A stretch of DNA of 64,000 bases, taken from assembly GCF_002233755.1 (NCBI RefSeq), contig NZ_NIFO01000001.1, positions 62,001 to 126,000 on the forward strand, given 5' to 3'. Origin of the DNA: Acinetobacter piscicola. GTDB taxonomy: Bacteria > Pseudomonadota > Gammaproteobacteria > Pseudomonadales > Moraxellaceae. Position 1 is the first letter of the stretch. Every line of letters begins with the position of its first letter. Below are positions 55,217-62,933 of the stretch, piece after piece. The notes beneath the pieces were generated by a model. That model was not told the DNA's origin and made no database searches. It saw only the letters and a list, made by a program, of their open reading frames with translations. The position numbers were made by a program, and so were the translations under genes.

Positions 55217-55495
55217 TGATCAGGTACAACGGAGTCTTACCGTTTAAAGTCAAATGCAAGGATTAACCTTCGGTTCGACCTGAGAGGTACTACCTCGCAA
55301 GGCTTTCGGGAAAAGTAGGCAAAACCATTTGTCAGTCGCCAACTCGACAGATATCTTCAAGTACCTAATATATTGCAAAAACAGTATATTACAGATCTTG
55401 CGGAATATATTCCTCATACCTCGAACAATGCGACTGACGTTTCTGCGTATCATATAGTTGGGAATATATCTTATCCCGAGCTCAGGTTAAAATAG
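55217..55495. other. Unexplained structured or degenerate element between the AraC gene and azlC
   Basis: This part of the 395-base spacer is visibly richer in G+C than other spacers. It has nested complementary segments: ACCTGAG (55278) with CTCAGGT (55481), TCGGGA (55306) with TCCCGA (55474), and GTCAGTCGC (55331) with GCGACTGAC (55430), plus a local hairpin GAGGTA-C-TACCTC (55283-55295). A plus-strand frame is open from 55220 to 55492 except for one TAG at 55316, and a minus-strand frame is open over 55250-55453. It could be a structured RNA or a decayed inserted gene; I cannot decide from sequence. Confidence 0.45.
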
Positions 55496-55564
55496 CAATT
55501 TCATCCAATCTTTTATGCTTGTTTTATAAGATACTCGTTTTATTCTTTGTTATGGATGATGCCT

Positions 55565-56308
55565 ATGAATGATCAATTTAAATCTGTTTCTCATCAGGCA
55601 GTGCCACAAAAAACTTTAAATAAAAAAGCCTTTTTTCAGGGTGTGATGGATATTCTCCCTTTATCCATTGCTGTGCTTCCGTGGGGAATCCTTGCAGGCT
55701 CAATGGCGATTAATGCAGGTTTAAGTTTTGCTCAAGCCTTTTCAATGTCTGCTATTGTTTTTGCGGGGGCTGCACAATTGGTTAGTTTAGGTCTCGTGAT
55801 GTCAAATGCTTCAGTATTTACAATCATCATTACGATTTTCTTTTTAACCAGTCAGCATTTAATTTATGCTCTAAATTTTCGCAAAGAGGTCTCTCAATTC
55901 CCAACGCATCAACGCTTGATGATTGGCTTTTTACTCACAGACGAACTTTTTGCTGTAGGTATTGGTGAAAATAAACAACGCACTTTTGCTTATTTATTTG
56001 GAGCAGGTTTGTGTTTTTATCTGGCGTGGTGTTTGTTTAGTTTATTGGGAATTTTACTTGCTCAATCCATTCCAAATTTAGAAAGTCTGCATTTAGATTT
56101 TTCGATTGTTGCAGTTTTTATTTTGATTATTGTTCCGATGATTAAAAATATTGCCACTTTATTTGGTGTAGTCGTCACTTTAATTTCAGCCTGTATTTTT
56201 AAATATTTACAATTTGAAGGTGGTGTTGTGCTGTCAGGTTTATTGGGAATGTTGGGTGCAATGTCTGCGGCTAAAATGATGGGCAAAATAATAAGGAAAA
56301 GAAAATGA
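55565..56308 (+). CDS. azlC: AzlC-family branched-chain amino-acid exporter, large subunit
   Basis: Integral membrane protein, 247 residues. The AzlC pattern is present: GVMDILPLSIAVLPWGILAGSMAINAGLSFAQAFSMSAIVFAGAAQLVSLGL near the N-terminus, then LTSQHLIYALNFRKEV and LTDELFAV. With AzlD it forms a branched-chain amino-acid exporter in studied bacteria; the substrate here is inferred. Several ATGs lie close together (55556, 55559, 55565); the last has GGA eight bases upstream. Its stop overlaps the azlD start. Confidence 0.88.
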   Translation: MNDQFKSVSHQAVPQKTLNKKAFFQGVMDILPLSIAVLPWGILAGSMAINAGLSFAQAFSMSAIVFAGAAQLVSLGLVMSNASVFTIIITIFFLTSQHLIYALNFRKEVSQFPTHQRLMIGFLLTDELFAVGIGENKQRTFAYLFGAGLCFYLAWCLFSLLGILLAQSIPNLESLHLDFSIVAVFILIIVPMIKNIATLFGVVVTLISACIFKYLQFEGGVVLSGLLGMLGAMSAAKMMGKIIRKRK

Positions 56309-56622
56309 CTTGGATTTTATTACTCAGTTTAGCTTTGGTTGTTTTTATAAACCGTTATTTCTTTTTAGAACCCAAAATTGCATTTAAACTGCCTGTATTC
56401 ATTGGAAATATGTTGCAGTATTCCGCACCATGTTTACTGACCGCCATTTGTGCACCGATTATATTTTTTCAAGGCGAACAGTTACGTGCTTTACCACAGG
56501 ATGCTTATTTCCTTACCGCCATTTTATGTGTTGTTTTCGCATTAATTTCTAAGAAAATCTTATTGAATTTAGGCTTAAGTTTATTGTGTTTTTATGGGTT
56601 GAGTTATTTGTTGGGTGGATAA
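56305..56622 (+). CDS. azlD: AzlD-family small subunit of the branched-chain amino-acid exporter
   Basis: A 105-residue membrane protein with about four helices and the family pattern INRYFFLEP, LQYSAPCLLTAICAPIIFF and LTAILCVVFALISKKILLNLGLSLLCFYGLSYLL. It overlaps azlC by four bases (ATGA), the usual translational coupling of this pair. GGAAAAG-type pairing lies upstream within azlC. Confidence 0.88.
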   Translation: MTWILLLSLALVVFINRYFFLEPKIAFKLPVFIGNMLQYSAPCLLTAICAPIIFFQGEQLRALPQDAYFLTAILCVVFALISKKILLNLGLSLLCFYGLSYLLGG

Positions 56623-56735
56623 GACCAGTCCTAGAATGGGTAATCCTAAAACAATATTTCTTAATTAAAACAATGTCATCATAATATTTTTAATGCTTAA
56701 TTTTTAATCCTGATTCAATGATATGAATAATAAAA

Positions 56736-56762
56736 CAATCACTGTAATGTAGGCGGTGATTG
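56736..56762 (+). terminator. Weak terminator after azlCD
   Basis: CAATCAC and GTGATTG form a seven-base-pair stem around 13 bases, followed by CTTTCTATTT. It is the only hairpin in the spacer between azlD and the convergent nasS gene. Confidence 0.45.
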
Positions 56763-56839
56763 CTTTCTATTTGATGTGCAGCCAATTAAGGATAGACTCA
56801 ATGATGAGTTTATCGTATCAAGCTTATCTAAGAGGCTTT

Positions 56840-57829
56840 TTAAAGAGAAACAATACATTGCTTAGCGATGGTTTCTATTTTTTGATCATTCACTTCTAAA
56901 TTGTCCCATTTCTGCATTTGATGAATCATCCATTCAAAATCAGATGCTTTTGGGTGGGTATCATGAGGAACTAGATTTTGAATAATATTTAGGATTTTAC
57001 GAAACTCTTGAACGTGCACTGACTCGGAACAATTAAATCGAATAATGTTGTATTCAATTAATATTTCCCAAATATCTTCAATAGATTCAAGTGATCGTAA
57101 ATCATTTTGTGCTTTGGCGATTGCTTGGCAGAGTGCATGTAATGTGTTTGGATGTTGTGTAGCCCATTCTTGCGTAACAGCGAAAACCTTATTCGCAATT
57201 TCAGGAATGAATTGCTGACTTGAACAAATCGTTGTACTTAAACCTTCAATTTCTGCTTGAATATTCCACGGTTCACCTACGCAAAAACCATCAATCATTT
57301 GCTTTGAAATAGCCTCAACCATATACGGTGGTGGAAGTGTTAAAAGCTTATGTTTTTGAGCGATTTGTAGGTCAGCTAAAGCGAGCCATTCTTTTAAACA
57401 ATAATGATGAATTGAATGCTGAAAAACATGTGCTAAACGAATATTTTGTTGCTGATGAATAGCATAAGTCAATTTTTTTGCAGAACTTTCTAGTGAGTCA
57501 TGCGCTGTAATATTGAGATCAAAACATAGTTTTTGGCTTAAACTAATCGATGTTGGATTATTACTCAAGATTAATGGGGTTTGAAATGGAATACCTAATT
57601 GATCTGAACCTAAGGTCGCAGCAGGAAGCATGGCAGATAAACAATGTGCCGCATCTAAAAGACCAAAGGCTAAACGGTCGCGTAAACTTGCCCAAGATGC
57701 TTCTTTAACTAACGCGACATTTAAGCCTAAATCTGCAAAATAACCTTGATGTTTTGCCCAAAGAATCGCAATACAATCCAATAATGGAACATAACCTAAT
57801 CGAATATCAGTTTTTTCTAAATTCGACAT
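56840..57829 (-). CDS. nasS: NasS-like nitrate/nitrite sensor protein
   Basis: A 329-residue protein of the NrtA/NasS periplasmic-binding-protein fold, without any signal peptide, so it is cytoplasmic like NasS. Characteristic segments are IRLGYVPLLDCIAILWAKHQGYFADLGLNVALV, WASLRDRLAFGLLDAAHCLSAMLP, and IDGFCVGEPWNIQA. In Azotobacter and Paracoccus, NasS holds NasT inactive and releases it when nitrate or nitrite is present. It follows nasT after one base, with AGGAG inside the end of nasT. It is divergent from the nitrate genes it is expected to control. Confidence 0.88.
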   Translation of the reverse strand: MSNLEKTDIRLGYVPLLDCIAILWAKHQGYFADLGLNVALVKEASWASLRDRLAFGLLDAAHCLSAMLPAATLGSDQLGIPFQTPLILSNNPTSISLSQKLCFDLNITAHDSLESSAKKLTYAIHQQQNIRLAHVFQHSIHHYCLKEWLALADLQIAQKHKLLTLPPPYMVEAISKQMIDGFCVGEPWNIQAEIEGLSTTICSSQQFIPEIANKVFAVTQEWATQHPNTLHALCQAIAKAQNDLRSLESIEDIWEILIEYNIIRFNCSESVHVQEFRKILNIIQNLVPHDTHPKASDFEWMIHQMQKWDNLEVNDQKIETIAKQCIVSL

Positions 57830-57830
57830 T

Positions 57831-58421
57831 TTATTGCTCCTTAAACTGAGATTGTAATAAAAGCTGTGCGTCTAGTAGACGACGAGCCATTTCCCCAATA
57901 GTCATGCGGTGACTCATGGCATTTTTACGCAGTAAAGTAAAAGCATGTTCTTCATTAATATGATGTAGCTTCATGAGTAAAACCTTAGCTTTTTCAATAT
58001 CTTTTCGATCGGCTAGTTTGCTTTTGGTATCCTGTAAATCATTCAGTAATTTCTTATGTTTTTTATATTGTTCAATGGCAATTTCTAAAATACTGTCTAA
58101 TTTTGAGGGTTGTATACCATCCACGATATAGGCGGTAATCCCCGCTTCAATTGCACTTTTAATGGTGTCTTTATGGCTGTTTTTAGTAAATAGTACAGTG
58201 GGTAAATCGAACTGACTGACGCAACTTTCAATAATGTCACGTTGCGGATGATCCATATCTAATAAAATAACATCTGCTTGAATTTGTTGCAGATAAAATA
58301 AATCGAGTTGATCTGTCATTAAACATGCGACCACATCGAATTGATGTTCAATTAAAGTGAGTTTAACGAACTCTGCACGATCAAAATCATCATCGATTAA
58401 AGCTATTTTCAGTTTTGGCAT
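57831..58421 (-). CDS. nasT: NasT-like ANTAR-domain antiterminator
   Basis: A 196-residue response-regulator-like RNA-binding protein. The receiver-like domain (LKIALIDDDFDRAEFVKLTL, ADVILLDMDHPQRD) keeps Asp residues at the acidic pocket and at the phosphorylation position. A coiled-coil linker is followed by the ANTAR domain (RKDIEKAKVLLMKLHHINEEHAFTLLRKNAMSHRMTIGEMARRLLDA) with the Ala, Ala/Arg residues typical of the RNA-binding helix. It is predicted to bind the twin-hairpin leader upstream of the nitrate transporter gene and to let transcription continue. Operon: nasT-nasS. Confidence 0.9.
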   Translation of the reverse strand: MPKLKIALIDDDFDRAEFVKLTLIEHQFDVVACLMTDQLDLFYLQQIQADVILLDMDHPQRDIIESCVSQFDLPTVLFTKNSHKDTIKSAIEAGITAYIVDGIQPSKLDSILEIAIEQYKKHKKLLNDLQDTKSKLADRKDIEKAKVLLMKLHHINEEHAFTLLRKNAMSHRMTIGEMARRLLDAQLLLQSQFKEQ

Positions 58422-58533
58422 GATGCATCAAGAAAGCCTGTGTATAAATTGAGCATGCAATAAATATACCAGATCATAAATAGGGGCAAATTGAGATATT
58501 TATACTCTGTTGAGTATAAGTGGGAATTTTAAA

Positions 58534-58570
58534 TGCACTTAAATGTAGCAAAATGCGCCCATTCATCGCA
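58534..58570. promoter_or_regulatory. Two NtrC-like enhancer sites
   Basis: TGCACTTAAATGTAGCA (58534-58550) and TGCGCCCATTCATCGCA (58554-58570) both fit the NtrC pattern TGCACC-N5-GGTGCA at most positions, with a centre spacing of 20 bases, about two helix turns. They lie about 120-155 bases upstream of the sigma-54 promoter, normal for NtrC enhancers. Match quality is partial, so this is inference. Confidence 0.55.
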
Positions 58571-58690
58571 TTGGTAAATTTTCTGTTGAGGATAATCTAA
58601 AAATAAATTGTCCATTTAAAAATTATAAATATTTTTAATAAAGTATTTTTTAATAATTAAAACAATATCTTATTCTTTATTTTAAAATAT

Positions 58691-58706
58691 TGGCACGCTC
58701 ATTGCT
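58691..58706 (+). promoter_or_regulatory. Sigma-54 (RpoN) promoter of the nitrate assimilation genes
   Basis: TGGCACG, four bases, TTGCT is a perfect match to the -24/-12 consensus. The predicted transcription start, about 12 bases past the GC, falls near 58717, at the base of the first leader hairpin. Confidence 0.85.
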
Positions 58707-58717
58707 ATATTCATCTT

Positions 58718-58766
58718 GAGTCAAAGACGACTCTAATAAAATTTGTAAGACGGCCAACGACGTCCG
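58718..58766 (+). promoter_or_regulatory. NasT (ANTAR) target: two hairpins with A1/G4 hexaloops
   Basis: Hairpin P1 is GAGTC, loop AAAGAC, GACTC (58718-58733). Hairpin P2 is CGGCC, loop AACGAC, GTCCG (58751-58766), with one C-U mismatch. Both six-base loops have A at position 1 and G at position 4, the signature of ANTAR-bound antitermination leaders. A third hairpin (TGCT-GTGC-AGCA, 58780-58791, extendable to 58779-58804) follows but lacks a T run. Confidence 0.75.
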
Positions 58767-58840
58767 CTCTGATCGACTCTGCTGTGCAGCAATCCGCATA
58801 GCAGATAACCCAATACGTTCAGTTTAGGTAGGAGATGGTC

Positions 58841-60214
58841 ATGTCTTCAAATTTAGATGCTAAAAAAGCAACAAAAATTAGTCTTTTTAGTTTCAGCAGT
58901 GCAGCGATGAGAGCCTTCCACATGAGTTGGCTCGCCTTTTTTGTCTGCTTCTTTGCGTGGTTTGCATGTGCGCCACTCATGCCTGTGATAGCAGGTGAGT
59001 TCCATCTCACGAAAGATCAAATTGCCAATATTAATATCGCAGCTGTTGCGATCACGATTTTAGTGCGTCTGATCGTCGGTCCTTTGTGTGATAAATATGG
59101 GCCTCGCAAAACGTACACAGCACTTTTGATTATTGGCAGTATTCCTGTATTTGGTGTTGCTTCTGCAAATAGTTATGAATCATTCCTATTCTTTCGATTG
59201 CTGATTGGGGCGATTGGAGCAAGTTTTGTTATTACGCAATATCACACCAGTATCATGTTTGCGCCGAATGTAGTCGGTACAGCAAATGCAGCTTCAGCAG
59301 GCTGGGGAAATGCAGGTGGTGGTGCGACTCAAACTTTAATGCCATTGATGTTAGCTGCACTGGTGATGTTTGGTGTAGAGCAAGCAATGGGTTGGAGAAT
59401 CGCACTGATTGTTCCAGGTGTGCTTATGCTAATCGTAGGTGCAATGTATTGGAAATTTACTCAAGACTGCCCACAAGGTGATTTTAAAGAACTTCGTGCA
59501 CAAGGTCTAAGTGTTGGTAGCGACAAAAAAGGTGGTGTTGCTATTTTGATGCACGCTGCAAAAAACTATCGCGTTTGGATCTTATTTGGTGCTTATGCAG
59601 CATGCTTCGGTATCGAAATCTTTATTCATAATGTTATCGCAATGTATTACGTCGATCATTTTAAATTCGGTTTAAAAGAAGCTGGAATGGCTGCGGGAAT
59701 TTTCGGTTTACTTGCATTATTTGCTCGTGCACTTGGCGGTATTGTTTCAGACAAAGTTGCAACTCAAAAAGGCTTAGATGGTCGTACTAAAGTTTTATTT
59801 GCAATGATTTTGATGGAAGGGTTATTCCTCATCGTATTTTCGCAAATGAACACGGCAATGTTTGCAATCCTAGCAATGACCGTATTCGCTTTATTTACTC
59901 ATATGGCATGTGGTGCAACATACGCTTTAGTCCCTTTTATTGACCGTGATGCTTTAGGGGGGGTAGCAGGCATTATTGGTGCTGGTGGTAATGTCGGTGC
60001 GGTTGCGGCAGGTTTCTTACTTAAAGGTATGTTGGATATTCAAACAACATTGATGATTTTAGGTGGCTTAGTCGTCATCGCTGCAAGTTGCGTGTTAATG
60101 ATTCGCTTCTCAGTAGAGCATAAAGAGAAAGAACAAAAGTTGTTTGAGGCTGCTGTACTTGAACGTGACAGCATGGAACAAAATGCTTCAGCAAGTGCGA
60201 AGCAAAGTATTTAA
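58841..60214 (+). CDS. Nitrate/nitrite transporter, NNP family MFS
   Basis: A 457-residue major facilitator of the nitrate/nitrite porter family (NarK/NasA/NrtB type). The helix 2-3 loop motif VGPLCDKYGPRKTYTALLIIG and the nitrate signature in helix 5 (GWGNAGGGATQTLMP) identify the family; the second signature is AGIIGAGGNVGAVAAGFLL. I start at the ATG at 58841, six bases after TAGGAG; the ATG at 58835 touches that sequence. First gene of the sigma-54-driven operon, with nirB following 35 bases later. Confidence 0.93.
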   Translation: MSSNLDAKKATKISLFSFSSAAMRAFHMSWLAFFVCFFAWFACAPLMPVIAGEFHLTKDQIANINIAAVAITILVRLIVGPLCDKYGPRKTYTALLIIGSIPVFGVASANSYESFLFFRLLIGAIGASFVITQYHTSIMFAPNVVGTANAASAGWGNAGGGATQTLMPLMLAALVMFGVEQAMGWRIALIVPGVLMLIVGAMYWKFTQDCPQGDFKELRAQGLSVGSDKKGGVAILMHAAKNYRVWILFGAYAACFGIEIFIHNVIAMYYVDHFKFGLKEAGMAAGIFGLLALFARALGGIVSDKVATQKGLDGRTKVLFAMILMEGLFLIVFSQMNTAMFAILAMTVFALFTHMACGATYALVPFIDRDALGGVAGIIGAGGNVGAVAAGFLLKGMLDIQTTLMILGGLVVIAASCVLMIRFSVEHKEKEQKLFEAAVLERDSMEQNASASAKQSI

Positions 60215-60249
60215 GCCAAAAATAACGAAAAGAATTGAGGAGAATTGAT

Positions 60250-62796
60250 ATGAAATTAGTGATGATTGGTCATGGCATGGTTGGACACAAATTCATTGAA
60301 TCTGTGTTGGAAAATGCAGGCGATGATGTTGAAATTACCATCTTGGCAGAAGAGCCACGCTTAGCATATGACCGCGTACATTTGACTGAATATTTTACTG
60401 GTAAATCGGCAAAGGATTTAACACTTTGCCGTTCAGACTTTGCCGATGCTTATGGAATAGACCTGCGTTTAAGCACTAAAGCAACAACGATTGATACAGC
60501 CAATAAACTCATCACCACAAATCATGGTGATGTGATCAGCTATGACAAATTGGTTCTCGCTACAGGTTCGTATGCTTTTGTACCTCCAATTCCGGGTAAT
60601 GATCGTCAGAACTGTTTTGTTTACCGCACGATTGAAGATTTAGATGCAATCCGTGCAGCCAGTCTAAATGCAAAAACAGGTGTGGTGATTGGCGGTGGAT
60701 TATTGGGTTTAGAAGCAGCTAAAGCCTTACGAGATTTAGATCTCGAAACACATGTGGTCGAATTCGCGCCACGCTTAATGGCTGTGCAAATTGATGATTT
60801 AGGCGGTAAAGTTTTACGCTCAAAAATCGAAAATTTAGGTGTAAAAGTTCATACCCAAAAGGCAACTTCATCGATTGAAGATGGTGTAAATACCACGCAT
60901 GTGATGAAGTTTGGTGATGGTTCTGAACTTGAAACAGATATTGTTTTATTTTCGGCAGGGATTCGTCCACGTGATGAATTGGCGCGTCAAAGCGGGTTAG
61001 CCATTGGCGAACGTGGCGGGATTGTGATCAATGATTATTGCCAAACCTCTGATGCAGATGTTTATGCAATTGGTGAATGCGCATTATGGCAAAATAAAAT
61101 CTATGGTTTGGTTGCACCGGGCTATGACATGGCGCGTATTGCAGCAAAACATGTGATGGAACAAAGTTGTAATGAGTTCGCTGGTGCGGATATGAGCACG
61201 AAGCTGAAATTAATGGGAGTCGATGTTGCTTCTGTGGGTGATGCACATGCGATGACGCCAAACTCACTCAGCTATTTCTATGCTGATGAGGACGAAATGG
61301 TCTATAAAAAGATCGTCGTCAATGCTGAAAAAAATAAGTTATTAGGTGCGGTACTCGTTGGTTGTGCCAAAGAATATAGCGATTTATTACAAATGATGTT
61401 GAATGGATTGGACGTTCCTGAAAATCCTGAAAGCTTAATCATGCCAGGTTATGCACAGTCTTCTACAAAATCAGGTGGTAGTGGTGTAGATTTGCTACCT
61501 GATAGTGCAACGATTTGCTCATGTAACAATGTCTCTAAAGCAGATATTTGTAGCGCAATTGCAGATGGTTCAACGTCTCTAGGTGCTTTGAAAAAATGCA
61601 CCAAAGCTGCAACAGCATGTGGCGGATGTGCTGCATTGGTTACCCAAGTTTTAAAATCTGAATTGCAACGTCAAGGTGTGACGGTAAATAACCATATCTG
61701 TGAACATTTTGCTTATTCACGTCAAGAGCTGTATCACTTAGTACGTATCAATGAAATCAAAACTTTTGATGATCTGATTCAACAACATGGTCATGGTCTA
61801 GGTTGCGATATTTGTAAGCCCACTGCTGCGAATATCCTTGCTTCTTGCTGGAATGATTTTGTTTTAAAACCAAGTCATGCAGGGCTTCAAGACAGTAATG
61901 ATTACTATCTTGGCAATATTCAAAAAGATGGTTCTTATTCTGTCGTACCCCGTATGGCGGGTGGTGAAGTTACTCCTGATGGCTTAATCGCCGTAGGTCA
62001 AATTGCTAAAGAATATGGTTTATATACCAAATTAACAGGTGGGCAACGTGTCGACATGTTTGGTGCACAAATTCACCAACTGCCTGAAATTTGGGAAAAA
62101 CTCATCGCTGCTGGTTTTGAGTCAGGTCATGCTTATGGTAAATCATTGCGTACTGTGAAGTCTTGTGTAGGTAGTACATGGTGTCGTTATGGTGTAGACG
62201 ACTCAGTCGGTTTGGCTATTTTCCTTGAAAATCGGTACAAGGGCTTGCGTTCACCGCATAAATTAAAAATGGCGGTTTCGGGTTGTACTCGTGAATGTGC
62301 CGAAGCACAAAGTAAAGATGTGGGCGTGATTGCGACTGAAAAGGGCTGGAATTTATATGTCTGTGGTAATGGCGGGATGAAACCACGTCATGCAGAATTA
62401 TTGGCTTCAGACTTGGATACGCAAACTTTAATTAAGTACATCGATCGTTTCTTTATGTTCTATATCCAAACAGCAGATCGTTTACAACGTACTTCGGTAT
62501 GGCGTGACAACATGGAAGGTGGTTTGGACTACCTTAAAGATGTTGTAGTCCATGATTCGCTTGGTGTAGCAACTGAACTTGAATACCGTATGAGTCATGT
62601 AGTGGGTACATATCAAGATGAATGGCGCACTGCGGTAGAAGACCCTGAAGTACGCAAACGCTTTGTGACCTTTATCAATGCAAAAGCAGAACAACAACAA
62701 GATCCGCACATTCAATTTGCAGAAGTTCGTGGTCAAATTCGCCCAAAAACTGAAGCAGAACGAGATAGTAGCCGTATTCCTGTAGTTGAAGCTTAA
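60250..62796 (+). CDS. nirB: Assimilatory NAD(P)H nitrite reductase large subunit
   Basis: Reduces nitrite to ammonium, 848 residues. An N-terminal FAD/NAD(P)-binding oxidoreductase (MVGHKFIE, GGGLLGLEAAKAL, DVYAIGECA) is followed by two BFD-like [2Fe-2S] regions (CSCNNVSKADIC with CGGCAAL; later GCDICKP), and the siroheme/[4Fe-4S] domain with CVGSTWC and SGCTRECAEA, the C-x5-C and C-x3-C cluster ligands. I start at the ATG at 60250 (AGGAGA seven bases upstream) rather than the TTG at 60235. It is co-transcribed with the nitrate transporter. Confidence 0.94.
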   Translation: MKLVMIGHGMVGHKFIESVLENAGDDVEITILAEEPRLAYDRVHLTEYFTGKSAKDLTLCRSDFADAYGIDLRLSTKATTIDTANKLITTNHGDVISYDKLVLATGSYAFVPPIPGNDRQNCFVYRTIEDLDAIRAASLNAKTGVVIGGGLLGLEAAKALRDLDLETHVVEFAPRLMAVQIDDLGGKVLRSKIENLGVKVHTQKATSSIEDGVNTTHVMKFGDGSELETDIVLFSAGIRPRDELARQSGLAIGERGGIVINDYCQTSDADVYAIGECALWQNKIYGLVAPGYDMARIAAKHVMEQSCNEFAGADMSTKLKLMGVDVASVGDAHAMTPNSLSYFYADEDEMVYKKIVVNAEKNKLLGAVLVGCAKEYSDLLQMMLNGLDVPENPESLIMPGYAQSSTKSGGSGVDLLPDSATICSCNNVSKADICSAIADGSTSLGALKKCTKAATACGGCAALVTQVLKSELQRQGVTVNNHICEHFAYSRQELYHLVRINEIKTFDDLIQQHGHGLGCDICKPTAANILASCWNDFVLKPSHAGLQDSNDYYLGNIQKDGSYSVVPRMAGGEVTPDGLIAVGQIAKEYGLYTKLTGGQRVDMFGAQIHQLPEIWEKLIAAGFESGHAYGKSLRTVKSCVGSTWCRYGVDDSVGLAIFLENRYKGLRSPHKLKMAVSGCTRECAEAQSKDVGVIATEKGWNLYVCGNGGMKPRHAELLASDLDTQTLIKYIDRFFMFYIQTADRLQRTSVWRDNMEGGLDYLKDVVVHDSLGVATELEYRMSHVVGTYQDEWRTAVEDPEVRKRFVTFINAKAEQQQDPHIQFAEVRGQIRPKTEAERDSSRIPVVEA

Positions 62797-62851
62797 CAAA
62801 TTAAGGTATTCAAACTTTTCATGTTCTTAACCCTCTTTGTTTTCTCTCTGA

Positions 62852-62884
62852 GCTTTGGTTTTAAGTGCTACTTTAAAACCAAGC
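62852..62884 (+). other. Hairpin in the nirB / nirD-fusion spacer
   Basis: GCT-T-TGGTTTTAA pairs with TTAAAACCA-AGC with a single bulged T, and the outer bases TCTC/GAGA may extend it. No T run follows. It may stabilise the upstream mRNA or separate the two messages. Confidence 0.5.
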
Positions 62885-62933
62885 GCAAGAGAAAATATGA
62901 GGTAGATAGAAAAGTTTAAAAAGGATAAAGACG

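Larger units (their letters stand above)
58422..58840. other. Divergent nasT / nitrate-transporter regulatory spacer
   Basis: 419 bases without a gene. In order it contains a seven-base perfect inverted repeat (TATACTC and GAGTATA around TGTT, 58501-58518), two NtrC-like sites, an AT-rich stretch (58571-58690), the sigma-54 promoter, and the transcribed leader with two ANTAR hairpins. The nasT promoter must lie near its left end but I see no clear match. Confidence 0.6.

Noticed and set aside
55250..55453. 67-codon minus-strand frame in the structured element
   Set aside because: No Shine-Dalgarno and no recognisable domain; the same region is open in other frames, so openness alone is weak evidence. 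I list the region as unexplained instead.
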